Positions 1 through 12,109 of a stretch of DNA of 64,000 nucleotides are shown here, piece after piece. The DNA comes from Ustilago trichophora (lineage: Eukaryota > Basidiomycota > Ustilaginomycetes > Ustilaginales > Ustilaginaceae), in the NCBI GenBank assembly GCA_900323505.1, contig OOIN01000016.1:744001-808000 (forward strand). Direction: 5' to 3'. A program made the position numbers and the translations under genes. How positions within the stretch are numbered: the first letter of the stretch is position 1; the number at the start of each line of letters is the position of its first letter. The notes below the pieces were generated by a model that saw only the letters and a list, made by a program, of their open reading frames with translations, was not told the DNA's origin and did not search any database.

Positions 1-1186
1 TCGTTGCAAATCACGCAGCCAAGATTGTGTCTTGTCTTTCTCGTCAAGGCTTTCCTCCCCAAAGCTAGTACAGAAACAGGCCAATCCGGCTGCATCTGCA
101 ACTCTCTTAGATCTCTAGAGCATGGGCAGATTCTCGAAGCGACCTTTCAGACATGAAAGCTTTTCCTCGACGTGCTGCCTCCCCGTTGATTTGCTGTAGC
201 TCGCCTATGCTGTTTGTGCCGCTACACCTAAGCCATGCCGCTTGCAAAGCGTCGAACGATGTTGTTTTTATCAGCCCGTGTTGACCGTAACGCTAGCTCA
301 AACACTGCAATCCCCGGCATCATCACCGTCCCGATCCCGACCCATTGCTCCTCTGAGAACTACTTGCAGATATCGTTGAACTCAGCCAGGTCTTTGTGCC
401 TCGACCGTACATACAACCGGGTCAGAGCCGCATACTGAGCCACAGCATCTACGCTCGAAACTCCCCGCGCATGAACCTTATCGACGAGGCCAGCTTGTCT
501 GAGTCTTTTCCTCTTGCCCCTTTCTTTCTGTTACCGGGAATCATCACCTCTTCTTCCATTTCAGACCCCGGTAGCTACTCCGCCCTACGTTACCAAGGTC
601 TTCGCCCATCATTCTACGCAGCGGGGGGTACGGTAGCTCAAATCTCTTGCCAAGGCACTTTGCACTCGTCGGCGAAGCGAGAGGCCCTCTTTCCAGAAAG
701 CCACCTGAAGAGAGAGAGAGATTGCCGAAAGCCCGACTGAAGTACCCTGCATATGCCGAGTTGATGGAGAGTGATGCCCATATACGTAATTAGCTTTCCC
801 GTACAGCGGAGTGATGTGCTCCTATCGTGGCGGCCTAACCTCTCGACCTCTGATTTGCTGCCTCGGCGAATCTCATGGCTGCGTCAATTTGGGTTTTCGC
901 CTTCGTCACTCCGGATCAGCCGAGCTGAGTGGAACTGAACCGTGAGTGCGGCGCTGCTCTTCTTCTGGGGGCTGCCGTTTTACATCGCAGCTCGTTGATC
1001 ATCGTTGGAGAGAATCGGCCCGATACACATCCATGATCTTGGATCGGATCGGATCGAGCTTAGATCACACGCACATCGGAACTCTATCGGGCACATGAAT
1101 CTCGTCCATGGTAACAGCTTTCATCCATGCAAAGAGCGGTGTTCCTAGTGAAAAGTGCTACATAAACATATCTTGACCTTAACTTC
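1..1186. other. Left-end intergenic stretch, no gene recognised
   Basis: Only short plus-strand reading frames occur here, at 235-438 and 396-740. Their translations are serine/proline/arginine-rich, show no motif and are not typical of the coding regions nearby. A short run of the GGATC/GATCG type occurs near 1040-1060. The right part must contain the 3' UTR of the minus-strand HEM2 gene. I see no tRNA, repeat array or mobile element. Confidence 0.5.
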
Positions 1187-2632
<1,446 letters not shown>

Positions 2633-3067
2633 CGTGCCTCGAACGAAAGGTGGCGAAAATGTGGTGTCAAGGATGAGAGGTGAGATGCGAGAGGAGGGTT
2701 GGAAGTAGATGTCGTCCGTGACTCCCGGCCTTGCTTCCTGTCTGGTTCTGAAATCGGGGAAGCTCTTGCGCCTCCACCAACACGAGAGGAATTGCCGCGT
2801 TAAAGCCCGCTCGCTGCATTTTTCATCTTGTGCGAATCACGAGCCTAACATGATTCATCTGAGCCTTCTCCTTGGACTGTTGCTCACCAAACAAACACCT
2901 TTCAAGTTGCTTGTGAAGTACAGTGCGAATCGGACGACATGGTATGTTTGGCTGTGCAGTAGTGAGCCGAAGAGATGCTAGAAAGATGCGAATTGAGGAA
3001 GGATACAAATACAAATGCTGGAGGATGTGAAAACAAAAAGAAGAAAGCACCCTGAAGGGAAGAGCGA
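2633..3067. promoter_or_regulatory. HEM2 upstream region and RPC31-like 3' flank
   Basis: This is a 435-bp spacer between two minus-strand genes. It must hold the HEM2 promoter and leader and the polyadenylation region of the upstream gene. No convincing TATA box or conserved operator is visible. Confidence 0.4.
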
Positions 3068-3925
3068 TTACTCATAGGCAGGCTCTCCACCCTCGTCGTC
3101 GCCGACATCATCATCTTCGCCATTGTCAAAGTAGTTTTCGGCATAGTCGTCGTCCTCTTCGTCTTCGTAGTCGCCGAGATCTTCGGGTTCGGAGGATGCA
3201 TCGCCGATGTCGTCTTCGGCCTGAGAGTGAAAAGTCCGGTGCGAGATGGAGTGATAATTCAATTGAGGAAAGGAGAAGGAATGGCAACAAGGTCAGTAAG
3301 CAATGGAGCTAGCAGCATAGCAAGTCAGAGAGGATGTGTTTGGCACTTACACCAGCACGGTCTTCGAGGTCGATCGAGTCCCAGTTGATTTTGCGTCGAG
3401 CTTTCTTCTTGGCTGTTGCGCGAAGTCGAGAGGAGTATGGAACAGTGTCAGCGATACTGCAACGCAACACATCGCAGCAGCTAGCCTGGTGAGGATTCTC
3501 GCATGCGCAAACTTACCTTTCTGCTCCTCCCTCTTGGTCTCTCCCTCCATGAAGGAATCCCACAAACCCTTGGGAAATACCTCCTTTTGCAGATTGATGG
3601 ATTTCAGAGACGGCAAATCCTGCGATTCAGGGCGATATCGATCCGAGAATCTGGTGAGATCGGCGTGCTTCCTCTGTTCCAAGACTGGCCAGTATGGAGA
3701 TGTCTTCTGCTCCTGAAGATACATGAGCTGGTAAGATGCGTAGCGGATCTCCTTGTCGTCTGGCCTCTCCATTCGGGGTACCGTGGGTGGTTCTGGGTAG
3801 AGCTTGGATGGGGTCTTGTCGAGACTACCGAGCTCTTGGAAGCTTAGACCCATGGGTGGCATGTTGGAGCCTCCGCCTGCTCGTCCACCTCCGCGGCCGA
3901 AGCCGCCACGACCGCCTCTGGACAT
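3068..3925 (-). CDS. RPC31: DNA-directed RNA polymerase III subunit C31/RPC7-like
   Basis: This is the likely Pol III-specific subunit (yeast Rpc31, animal POLR3G) of the initiation heterotrimer that transcribes tRNA and 5S genes. Three exons (3925-3517, 3412-3351, 3220-3068) join in frame to 207 residues, close to the 220-250 of known members. The N-terminus is Gly/Arg-rich (about residues 1-21). The family signature PPMGLSF follows, then LYPEP and a conserved central part ending around EVFPKGLWDSF. A basic KKKARRKINWD segment and a very acidic Asp/Glu tail (about the last 45 residues) finish the protein. The basic linker followed by an acidic tail is characteristic of the family. Both introns have GT donors (gtaagt) and CAG acceptors. 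The start at 3925 is the only ATG before the glycine-rich stretch. Confidence 0.85.
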
Positions 3926-4849
3926 TATGCGAGCTGTTGGTGGTTAGGGCACGTGGATTCTCTATGGAAGGAAAAGCTTGACCGATGAGCTGTTGTTCCA
4001 CCGTTGGCGGGCCCTGACGACTGATCCCGGTGCTAACTTCTGGTTTGCAAAGATGATGGTAAAGACGGTCGGATCGATCAAGGAAGCGAAGAAGCATTCT
4101 GATGGAGCATGGATTTGGCAAAAAAATATCGAAAGAGTTGAGCTTCATTAAATCTGCCGATACTCTCAGCAGTGCAGCTTTGATCGGGCGATTTTGCTGA
4201 AGCCTGCACAGCTGACACGAGGAGCGCTGAAATTGGCCTCATATTGTTGGTAAACCTAAGGGGCTGAAGCTGAAAAGGAGTCAGATTTGAGTGGAGCAAA
4301 GCGACGTGATCCATGCACCAAGGACCCTGCAGCAGCAATAAACGCACAACACTCGCACAACACTCGCACAACACTCTCGGATCACAAGATCAGCGAGCGG
4401 GCCGATCAAGTCAATTTTAAAAGAAAGTCACCGCACCGCACGCGGGCCTGCCTTTTCGCTGCTGCGCCCCAACACAGCTAGCTTTTGATCCCCCCACTTT
4501 GGTCCCCACACAGATCACGTAGCTCCTCTTTCTGTTTCTCTTTCTCTCCACCTCCATCATCAATTTGCAGAGTCAGTCGAACGGATCGACTTCCATTTCG
4601 AGCTTATTGCTCGATCAACATCAGAACCATCATTCCGCTCGAGATCCAGCTGGCATCCTTCTTGGCAAGCACGTCACCAGCGCTCTGATCGAAACTCATA
4701 CTCACATCCCGATATGCCACATCGTACAAAGTAATCCTACAGCTGCACAGAAAGTTGCACAGAAGGCGCGGCTCAGTCGCTCAACCCTTTTACCCATCTT
4801 GGTCCTTCATAGCGTCAGGAGTGTATAACCCACTTCACATACTTGCGTC
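3926..4849. promoter_or_regulatory. Bidirectional promoter region between RPC31-like gene and ATG26
   Basis: These 924 bp lie between divergent start codons. The region includes three perfect direct copies of the 11-mer gcacaacactc at 4344-4376 and a CT-rich leader (about 4490-4560) ahead of the plus-strand gene. No coding potential is convincing. Confidence 0.45.
4344..4376. repeat. Three tandem copies of an 11-bp unit
   Basis: The unit gcacaacactc occurs three times without mismatch at 4344-4354, 4355-4365 and 4366-4376 in the divergent promoter. A near-match (gcgcaacactcgcac) occurs at about 23423-23437. Confidence 0.9.
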
Positions 4850-7800
4850 ATGTCGTCCTCATTTCTCAAGGCATCCGCAGACGAGCTAAGAGCCGCCTCT
4901 CAAGTTGCATCACATTCAGCTGCTGCCGATCTGGACCCCTTTCGAGCTGAAGACCAAGATGACGAACCACAACTGCCCACCCAAATGCCAGACATCTACG
5001 ACACACCACCGTTCCCCACATCTCCACGCTTGGATCCTTCATCGCCTCGTAACTATTCCACCATCTCCTCCTTAGCTGGCTCAAGAGAGCTCGGCAGACC
5101 AGTGCTAGAACCAACCACCAAGATCTTCACAGCCAGCTCATCCGTTCCAGCGCTACCGAGCAGTGCCTCCGCAAGTCCCATGCAAATCGCCGCAACAACC
5201 AACGAGCCAGCGCCACTGTCAGAAGCTGTCGAGCGGACATCGGCAGACGTCACCTTTCACGCCGAGCCACAAGGCCTGATGCAGATGCTCAGTCTTGTCG
5301 GCAGCACATTCTTCGACGCCGATCGGGAGGGATTCACAGAAGACGAAGTGGACGAAGCAGAGAATCAGCCGGCTCCAATCGCTCAAGACGATCAACAACA
5401 GAAGGCTGTCGATACAGCGTACACAGCAGAAGATCAGCAGCAGCGATCCGATTCCGCAAGGCACTCTTTCGATCCCACCTCGGCACTCTCAGCCAAAGGA
5501 CGTTTGCAAGCTTTGGCCCGCGACGATGCCTCCGACGATGGCTCCACACCACAAGGCGGAAGGTCGCCTCTGGATGCGTCAGTTCTCACCATCGGCCCAA
5601 CCAGACCAAAGCGATCGTCGTTGACCCAAAGCGACATCATCGGCCTGTCGCGAGACTCGGTACCGACCAGAGGTAGCAGGAAACCTTCGAACCTCAGGTC
5701 ACAGCTACACAACGTCTCTTCTGCTTCTTTCTTTTCCTCCACATCAAAGCTGGGCGGATGGTACGACGATCAGGATCCGACCGGATCTCAGCAAGGCAGC
5801 AGCCCAGTGGACCAAGACTCGACAGATGTGCAGAGTGTCCACATGCAAAAGCAGGACAGCGCTTCGCAAGCGCGCTCCTCTTCTCAGCGATCCGCAGAGC
5901 ATGTCTTGGATCCGCTTCTGATTCGCCCTTACTCGGATTCTCATCCTTCCAGCGAAATCCAATCCGACAAATCAGAGCTGGATCGAGATCGTCTGCTCCA
6001 GCAGCTCAAAGATGTCTTTCAACTGGACCCTACAGAGACGCTGCACCTTGCGCAACCATGCTGGCTCTTCCGTTCGCTGCTGCTCCAGGGCCATCTCTAC
6101 TTGACCAGTGGACACATCTGTTTTTATGCATACCTGCCCTCGCGCGACGAAAAGACCATCAAGACGGGCCTGTTGGGCAAACGAACGCGCCGGACACATC
6201 GATTCAGCAAGCACTGGGCCTCGCTCAAAGCAGGAAAGCTGAGCTGGTTCGACAGCAACAGAGACCCATACTTTCCGCAGGGGCACATCGACCTTCGCAA
6301 AGTATCCGCCATCGAACCCTCACAAAATCACAAGCAGCGGTTCAAAGTGACCACTCCAGCGCGTCGCTTCACTTTCTTGACCGAGGAAGAACAGAGCCGC
6401 GATGCCTGGGTCGCAGCCTTGCAGAAGGAGACCTTCCGTGCGCAGAATCAGGGAGAAAGCGTCAGGATCAGCATCCCGCTTGAGACCGTCATGAACGTAG
6501 AGACGACCCTCTCTGTTGATGGCACAGAGATGGTCTGCATCACTGTGGTCGACGAGGCCGGTGACTTCTCGGTGGACGAGTACTACTTTTTGCACCTCAC
6601 CAGGCCCAGTGCTCTCATCTCTGGTCTCAACTCGCTTCTCGACAGCGCAGGAAGAGGGTCTGTCTCATCACTGCAGAGTGGCGACCAAGCGCTCAACTTC
6701 TCCAAGCTCAGCATTCGCGATTCTACAGCAGCTACGCACGCCTCAGCGATATCGCGCAAGTCGCTCGAGGAGGTGCCCATCCTGCCGAACGTACGCGTTC
6801 CGACCGAGTCCAAGGGTCAGACCGCCGGGCTCACTCCTCGCGAGGACGAGAAGGCCATCGAGGAAACTCCGAAGCATGAGCCACAAAGGCAAGCGCTCGG
6901 ATCAGATGAGCACCAAGGGGCTTCTCAGGTGGCTGGGTCCGCCGCTGTCGCCGTGCCCATGGGCATCAGAAGGAAATCGCAAGACGCTGCAGCTGACGCT
7001 GTCCTCTCCACCACGCCACGCGCCGATCACCTGAATCGCCTCTCCATGGAGTCATCACACACGTACCCACCTTCACCCTCGATTTCGGATCCGCCATCCA
7101 CGTTTGACCAGGTTCAGAGAGAAGCTGAACGAGGCTGGGCTATACCGGACTGGCTCAAATCTGCACCCGCTCGAGTCCTGGGTCGCACGACTGACGGCAG
7201 CTCAGTAGCGTCTCACGGAAAGGCTCTCACTTCCGCCGCGTCCACAAAGAGACGACGCAAAGTACTCGAAAAGTGGTCAGACGAGAAGGCAGACGATGCG
7301 AGCAAGGAAGAATCCAGTGCTACCGACACTGAGGACGACATCCTGTCTCACTCTATCCATTCGGCTCAATCCAACTATTCCATGCTCGACGCAGACGAGG
7401 AGGAGGACGAACAGCAGGATCATGCCCACCTCGCTGCAGAATTCCGCGACACTTTTGGAATCGCCGAAGACGAAGGACTCATCGGCCACACGCATGCCTA
7501 TCTCTACCGAGTGTTGCCGGTAGCCGGTCGCTTCTTTGTCTCTGAGCATCACCTTGCCTTCCGCTCCTCTGGCATTGCAGCCAAGACGGTGGGACGGACA
7601 CTCATGCTAGTCCCTCTCTCAGACGTCATCTCGGCAGCTAAGCACGTTGCATTCCGCCCTGGCCATCACGGCATGGTCATCAACATTAGCGGCCACGAGG
7701 AGCTCTTTATCGAGATCTCGTCCGCTCACCGACGTGATGAGTTGCTTTCTCTCATCGAGTACCAGCTGGAGCTGGTAAAGGGTGGACGAGGGAGCAGGGC

Positions 7801-9568
7801 TTCTCGAGAAGCAGTCACTCGCGAGCGCTCCAACGCACTCGTCCTTCGAGACCTGAGCGAGAAGATCAATGATGCGCCTGCAACAGCGTCCATGGCTTCC
7901 TCAGCTGATTCGTCCATGATCTCGCAAACGGGCTTTGGACTTGGCAAATCAACAAGCTTGTCTCAATTGGGCGAAGGGTCGAGTGTCCTCTCGTTTGCAC
8001 CGACTACGCCTCTCACGTTCACCATGCTGACGATCGGATCACGAGGCGATGTTCAGCCTTACATTGCTCTCGCCAAGGGCTTGCAGGCTGATGGCCATCG
8101 AGTCAGGATTGCAACGCACGCCGAATTTGGAGACTGGATCATGGGGCATGGCATCGAGTTCAGCGAGATTGGTGGCGATCCAGCAGAGCTTATGCGGATC
8201 TGCGTCGAGAATGGTACCTTCACCGTCTCATTTCTGCGTGAGGGTGTGACGAAGTTCCGAGACTGGCTCGATGATCTTCTAGCTTCGGCCTGGCGTGCAT
8301 GCCAAGGGTCCGATGTGATCATCGAGTGCCCTAGCGCTATAGCAGGTATTCATGTAGCAGAAGCGCTGCAGGTACCCTACTTCCGAGCCTTTACCATGCC
8401 CTGGACGCGCACTCGAGCCTACCCACACGCCTTTGCCGTCCCCAACAAGAAAGCAGGTGGAAACTACAACTACATGTCTTACGTCATCTTCGACCAGATG
8501 TTCTGGCGCGCCTCCTCATTCCAGATCAACCGATGGCGTAAGAACCTCCTCGGCCTCAAACCGACCAACTTTGACAAGCTCGAGCAGCACAAGGTCCCCT
8601 TCATCTACAACTTCAGCCCAAGCCTCGTGCCCCGACCCCTGGACTGGTTCGAATGGATTCATGTCACCGGATTCTGGTTCCTCGACAACCCTGACAACTC
8701 TTCGAGCAAGAAGTGGGAGCCACCTGCGGACCTTGTTGCATTCATCGCTCGGGCGAGGGAACGCAAGCGCAAACTGGTGTACATCGGATGGGGGTCGATC
8801 GTCGTCCCCGACGCCGAGGCTATGACTCGGTGTGTTCTGCAAGCGGTGCAAAAGAGCGGAGTCTGCGCGATCCTATCCAAAGGCTGGTCGGACCGGCTCT
8901 CGTCCGATCCTAAGAAAGGCTCTGCCGCCCTGGACCCTTCTCTGATCGAAGACGTATTCCAAGTGACATCCGTACCTCACGACTGGCTCTTCCCCCAGAT
9001 CGATGCAGCGTGTCATCACGGTGGCGCCGGAACGTTGGGGGCCAGTCTACGTGCGGGTCTGCCAACGGTGGTGAAACCGTATTTCGGAGACCAGTTCTTC
9101 TGGGGACAGCAGATTGAAAGTTTGGGAGTGGGTAGTTGCGTGCGCAAGCTTACGGCGGATAGTCTGGCAGAGGCGCTCATTACAGCCACGACGAATGCAA
9201 AGCAGATCGAGAGGGCGAGGAAGTTGGGTGAGCAGATCAGGGCCGAAGACGGATTGGGCAATGCGGTCAAGGCGATCTACAGGGATTTGGATTATGCGAG
9301 GAGTCGGGCGAAGAGGAATACGCGGATTGTGGCTGCGCCTGGAAAGCAGCAGGTCCACACGGATGCGGTGGCACCCGCAGCAGTGGTGGAGAAGGAGGGA
9401 CAAGTTGCTATCGAGCCAACAACATCCACTCAACAACAGCTGGCTAGCTCTCTTACCCCACCAGAGGACCTTGAAGACGGCCACACCTCGGATGAGTGGT
9501 CCGATATCGGTGGAGGACCTCTTAGTCCTAGCCGTGAAGATCCTAGTGCATCCCTTTTCCTCAGTTGA
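4850..9568 (+). CDS. ATG26: Sterol 3-beta-glucosyltransferase (UGT51/Atg26 type)
   Basis: The enzyme transfers glucose from UDP-glucose to the 3-hydroxyl of membrane sterols such as ergosterol. Some fungi also need it for pexophagy. The 1572-residue intronless frame has the full domain order of the family. A disordered N-terminus (1-380) is followed by a GRAM domain (about 382-430, with LFRSLLLQGHLYLT) and a PH domain (about 435-533, with HWASLKAGKLSWFDS). A second GRAM-like domain follows (about 862-930, RFFVSEHHLAFRSS). A glycosyltransferase-28-type N-lobe starts near 1054 (MLTIGSRGDVQPY). The C-lobe has the nucleotide-sugar site at about 1375-1427, with CHHGGAGT and PYFGDQFFWG. The C-terminal 130 residues are disordered. 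The start ATG follows an unbroken leader and precedes a low-complexity N-terminus, so its exact position is less secure than the domains. Confidence 0.95.
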   Translation: MSSSFLKASADELRAASQVASHSAAADLDPFRAEDQDDEPQLPTQMPDIYDTPPFPTSPRLDPSSPRNYSTISSLAGSRELGRPVLEPTTKIFTASSSVPALPSSASASPMQIAATTNEPAPLSEAVERTSADVTFHAEPQGLMQMLSLVGSTFFDADREGFTEDEVDEAENQPAPIAQDDQQQKAVDTAYTAEDQQQRSDSARHSFDPTSALSAKGRLQALARDDASDDGSTPQGGRSPLDASVLTIGPTRPKRSSLTQSDIIGLSRDSVPTRGSRKPSNLRSQLHNVSSASFFSSTSKLGGWYDDQDPTGSQQGSSPVDQDSTDVQSVHMQKQDSASQARSSSQRSAEHVLDPLLIRPYSDSHPSSEIQSDKSELDRDRLLQQLKDVFQLDPTETLHLAQPCWLFRSLLLQGHLYLTSGHICFYAYLPSRDEKTIKTGLLGKRTRRTHRFSKHWASLKAGKLSWFDSNRDPYFPQGHIDLRKVSAIEPSQNHKQRFKVTTPARRFTFLTEEEQSRDAWVAALQKETFRAQNQGESVRISIPLETVMNVETTLSVDGTEMVCITVVDEAGDFSVDEYYFLHLTRPSALISGLNSLLDSAGRGSVSSLQSGDQALNFSKLSIRDSTAATHASAISRKSLEEVPILPNVRVPTESKGQTAGLTPREDEKAIEETPKHEPQRQALGSDEHQGASQVAGSAAVAVPMGIRRKSQDAAADAVLSTTPRADHLNRLSMESSHTYPPSPSISDPPSTFDQVQREAERGWAIPDWLKSAPARVLGRTTDGSSVASHGKALTSAASTKRRRKVLEKWSDEKADDASKEESSATDTEDDILSHSIHSAQSNYSMLDADEEEDEQQDHAHLAAEFRDTFGIAEDEGLIGHTHAYLYRVLPVAGRFFVSEHHLAFRSSGIAAKTVGRTLMLVPLSDVISAAKHVAFRPGHHGMVINISGHEELFIEISSAHRRDELLSLIEYQLELVKGGRGSRASREAVTRERSNALVLRDLSEKINDAPATASMASSADSSMISQTGFGLGKSTSLSQLGEGSSVLSFAPTTPLTFTMLTIGSRGDVQPYIALAKGLQADGHRVRIATHAEFGDWIMGHGIEFSEIGGDPAELMRICVENGTFTVSFLREGVTKFRDWLDDLLASAWRACQGSDVIIECPSAIAGIHVAEALQVPYFRAFTMPWTRTRAYPHAFAVPNKKAGGNYNYMSYVIFDQMFWRASSFQINRWRKNLLGLKPTNFDKLEQHKVPFIYNFSPSLVPRPLDWFEWIHVTGFWFLDNPDNSSSKKWEPPADLVAFIARARERKRKLVYIGWGSIVVPDAEAMTRCVLQAVQKSGVCAILSKGWSDRLSSDPKKGSAALDPSLIEDVFQVTSVPHDWLFPQIDAACHHGGAGTLGASLRAGLPTVVKPYFGDQFFWGQQIESLGVGSCVRKLTADSLAEALITATTNAKQIERARKLGEQIRAEDGLGNAVKAIYRDLDYARSRAKRNTRIVAAPGKQQVHTDAVAPAAVVEKEGQVAIEPTTSTQQQLASSLTPPEDLEDGHTSDEWSDIGGGPLSPSREDPSASLFLS

Positions 9569-9799
9569 TCACACTTTTCGACATGTAGAACATCACACAG
9601 ACAATTTGCCACCCAATGCGAACAAGACCTTTGTCTCTGTTATCTCGTACCAACCCTTCACGCTGAAGTCCTACACTTTCCACAGGCAAGATTCATGTTT
9701 GTTCGTGACTGAGAATCATAAATGGGAATGAGATTGAGATGGGAAAGCAGAATTACATTCGGATGAAAAAGTATTACACGAAGAAGACGTTTTCCTTTG

Positions 9800-11623
9800 T
9801 TAACGGGTGCGAATGATACCAGCAGCAATAAGCTTTTGAACTTTTTCCCTGATGATTGGACTCTTCATATGTTCCTGTAGAGCTGCAGGGTTACCTTGAG
9901 CCTGTTGCAAGATGCTCTGCATGATGGGATCTTGCATGATCTGTGCCACTTCCGGATCGCGCATAGCTCTCTGAAGTGTCTCCTCCTCACTTTCGCCTGA
10001 ACGTTGAGAGTAGAGCTCGTTCATACATTTACTGAGCAAAGCCTGGATTTCCCTAGCGTTTTTAGCCCCACCTTCTTGCGCTGCATCCACATCTTCCGCC
10101 TTCTGACAAGCTTCCATTGCCTTGGTGAACTCCTTCATGGAAAAGAGAACGTTGGCTTTGCGAATGTAACCCTTGACAAACTTGGGATCCACTTTGATGG
10201 CTTCCTCGCAATCTTTGAGTGCCTCGGGAAGTGCGGCGAGCTTGGTATATGCCGAAGCACGGTTGGTGTAACCCCTAGGATCGGAAGGATCGCGCTTGAT
10301 CGCTTCCGAAAATGCAGCAACAGCTCCTGGGAAATCGCCATTCTTGTACAACTCGTTACCCCTAGTCCTCTCCTCTTCCGCCTTGGCAGGATCAATGTAC
10401 GCCTGGCGTGTACGTTCCTTGAGCAGCTTCTCGGTGTCGCGAAGCTTGGCAAGGATGTCGGGTGTACGATGCTCGGTCAGCGATTTTTCAAAGTTGGTAA
10501 TGGCCAACTCCAACTTGTCCTGCTTGGCATACGCAGAACCGATACGACCATAGGCTTTGGCTACCAGCTTGAAGTCCGCCCGCATCGATCGACCTTCTTC
10601 GACGGCTTGCTCGCAACACTTGATGCACTCGTCAAAGTTGCCCTGCTCAAAGTAGCACGCGCCGAGGTTGTTGAGGTAGGTGATGTCCTTGTGAAGCTCC
10701 CAGGCTTTTTGGTAGTGCGGGATGGCAGCGGTGAAATCGCGCTTGAGGTAGCGCTCGTTTCCGAGCTTCTTTTCGGCGTCGGCTGCTGCTTGAGCTTTTT
10801 TGGATTCGTCTTCTTCTTCGGTCTCCTCGATGACGGAGGATTGGGGCTTGGCATCCTTCATCTCGACATCCGGGGCGGTCGAGGAGGAAGAAGTAGCAGC
10901 AGCAGCAGCGGCGGCGGCGGGAGCAGAGGTGGAAGAAGAAGCACCAGTCTGCTTCTCAATGTCGTCACGACGGTTCTCGAGATCAGCAGGAAGCTCATCG
11001 GAACCCTCGGGACGTTCAAAAGCCTGAAGGTCGATACCCATAAGGACACCCATGACCTGGATCATGCGCGGATCCTGGAACGCCATCCCTGCCTGCTTGG
11101 GGTCAGCCTGGATGGCCTTCAACTTGGCCATGAATGCAGGGTCGGAAAGCAGTCCGGCAGTCTTGGGGTTGGCACCGAGCTTGGCAAACAGCTGAGGGTC
11201 GCTAAACATCTGACCCAGCGAAGCCTCTGGACCGGGACCATTGGCAGCCTCGTTCTCCACTGCGCGCTTGACATCCGTGAGACCTTTCTTGAGACCCGCA
11301 TCCTCGGGAGCAATCTTGAGACCGGTCTCATACGCATCCACAGCATCCTCGAGCTTCCTAGCGCCATGCAGAGCCGCTCCTTTCCGACCGTATCCTTTAG
11401 CAAAGGAAGGGTTGGCCTTGATACAAGCCTCTGCATCATCGAGAGCCTTGCTCCAATCACGAAGACCGGCGTAGCATGCAGATCGGTTCGAGTACAAGAC
11501 GTGCACATTGTCCTCGGCAGAAGAAGCTGCAGCAATGGCATCGTTGTAGTTCTGAATAGCTCCTTCGTAATCCTTGGCGGCAAAGGCGGCGTTGCCCTTG
11601 GCTTTGAGCTCCGCGACCGACAT
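9800..11623 (-). CDS. STI1: HSP90 cochaperone STI1/HOP
   Basis: This scaffold protein links Hsp70 to Hsp90 and passes clients between them in the cytosol. The 607-residue product shows the classical order. TPR1 starts at the N-terminus (ELKAKGNAAFAAKDYEGAI). A DP1 module follows (about 135-200, FSDPQLFAKLGANP), then a low-complexity Ala/Ser linker. TPR2A (KKLGNERYLKRDFTAAIPHY) and TPR2B (RGNELYKNGDFPGAVAAF) come next. A terminal DP2 module follows (RDPEVAQIMQDPIMQSIL). I take the ATG at 11623 because MSVAELKAKGN matches the conserved N-terminus, although the frame stays open upstream to 11821. It is intronless, converges on ATG26 and is separated from it by 231 bp. Confidence 0.96.
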   Translation of the reverse strand: MSVAELKAKGNAAFAAKDYEGAIQNYNDAIAAASSAEDNVHVLYSNRSACYAGLRDWSKALDDAEACIKANPSFAKGYGRKGAALHGARKLEDAVDAYETGLKIAPEDAGLKKGLTDVKRAVENEAANGPGPEASLGQMFSDPQLFAKLGANPKTAGLLSDPAFMAKLKAIQADPKQAGMAFQDPRMIQVMGVLMGIDLQAFERPEGSDELPADLENRRDDIEKQTGASSSTSAPAAAAAAAATSSSSTAPDVEMKDAKPQSSVIEETEEEDESKKAQAAADAEKKLGNERYLKRDFTAAIPHYQKAWELHKDITYLNNLGACYFEQGNFDECIKCCEQAVEEGRSMRADFKLVAKAYGRIGSAYAKQDKLELAITNFEKSLTEHRTPDILAKLRDTEKLLKERTRQAYIDPAKAEEERTRGNELYKNGDFPGAVAAFSEAIKRDPSDPRGYTNRASAYTKLAALPEALKDCEEAIKVDPKFVKGYIRKANVLFSMKEFTKAMEACQKAEDVDAAQEGGAKNAREIQALLSKCMNELYSQRSGESEEETLQRAMRDPEVAQIMQDPIMQSILQQAQGNPAALQEHMKSPIIREKVQKLIAAGIIRTR

Positions 11624-12109
11624 TCTGAATCGATATGTGTAGGAGGGTTGTGTAAAGTGTGTTTGTGAGTGAAACAGTTGCGGGTGTGGTGTGATGTTGC
11701 CAACTGTAAGGGTGAGAGGAGAAGAGGATAAGGATGTCGGACAGTTCTTCTTGAATTGAAAGAGATTGGGCTCAGTCGCTTGTGCGCAACTTCTCCGTTG
11801 TCTCTTTCTACGCACGCACATTCAAGTCTTACGCTTTCCAGATCAATGCAAAGAAGAAGAGCTGGAAATGCACAGAAATCGCAACCCACACAAAAAGTGA
11901 GCTTCTACGCTTTTCGAGCGCTTTCGCCCATTTTTGGCACTCTGCGCCTCCACACGCGACGAATTTTTGGGGTTTGTTCGAAAGCATACGCTAACATCTT
12001 GAAACTAATTCTCAGCTTGTCCATCATCCACACGACATCTTTACTCACGACGATCACATGGTGGATTGTGAGGAAGAGGAATGGTATTGAAGGGTGAGAC
12101 TGAACGTGA
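11624..12109. promoter_or_regulatory. STI1 upstream region
   Basis: This is a 486-bp spacer between two minus-strand genes, so it should carry the STI1 promoter. I looked for arrays of alternating GAA/TTC (heat-shock element spacing) and saw no convincing three-unit array. The frame of STI1 remains open over the first 198 bases, but that extension resembles nothing in the family. Confidence 0.4.

Noticed and set aside
396..740. 114-codon frame near the left end
   Set aside because: Composition and lack of any motif or supporting context make it indistinguishable from chance.
10004..11668. Plus-strand 554-codon open frame opposite STI1
   Set aside because: It is the antisense of a strongly conserved coding sequence. 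Its translation has no motif and reflects the codon bias of the real gene.
11624..11821. 66-codon N-terminal extension of STI1
   Set aside because: The frame is open, but the extension has no family similarity, and the ATG at 11623 matches the conserved STI1 start.
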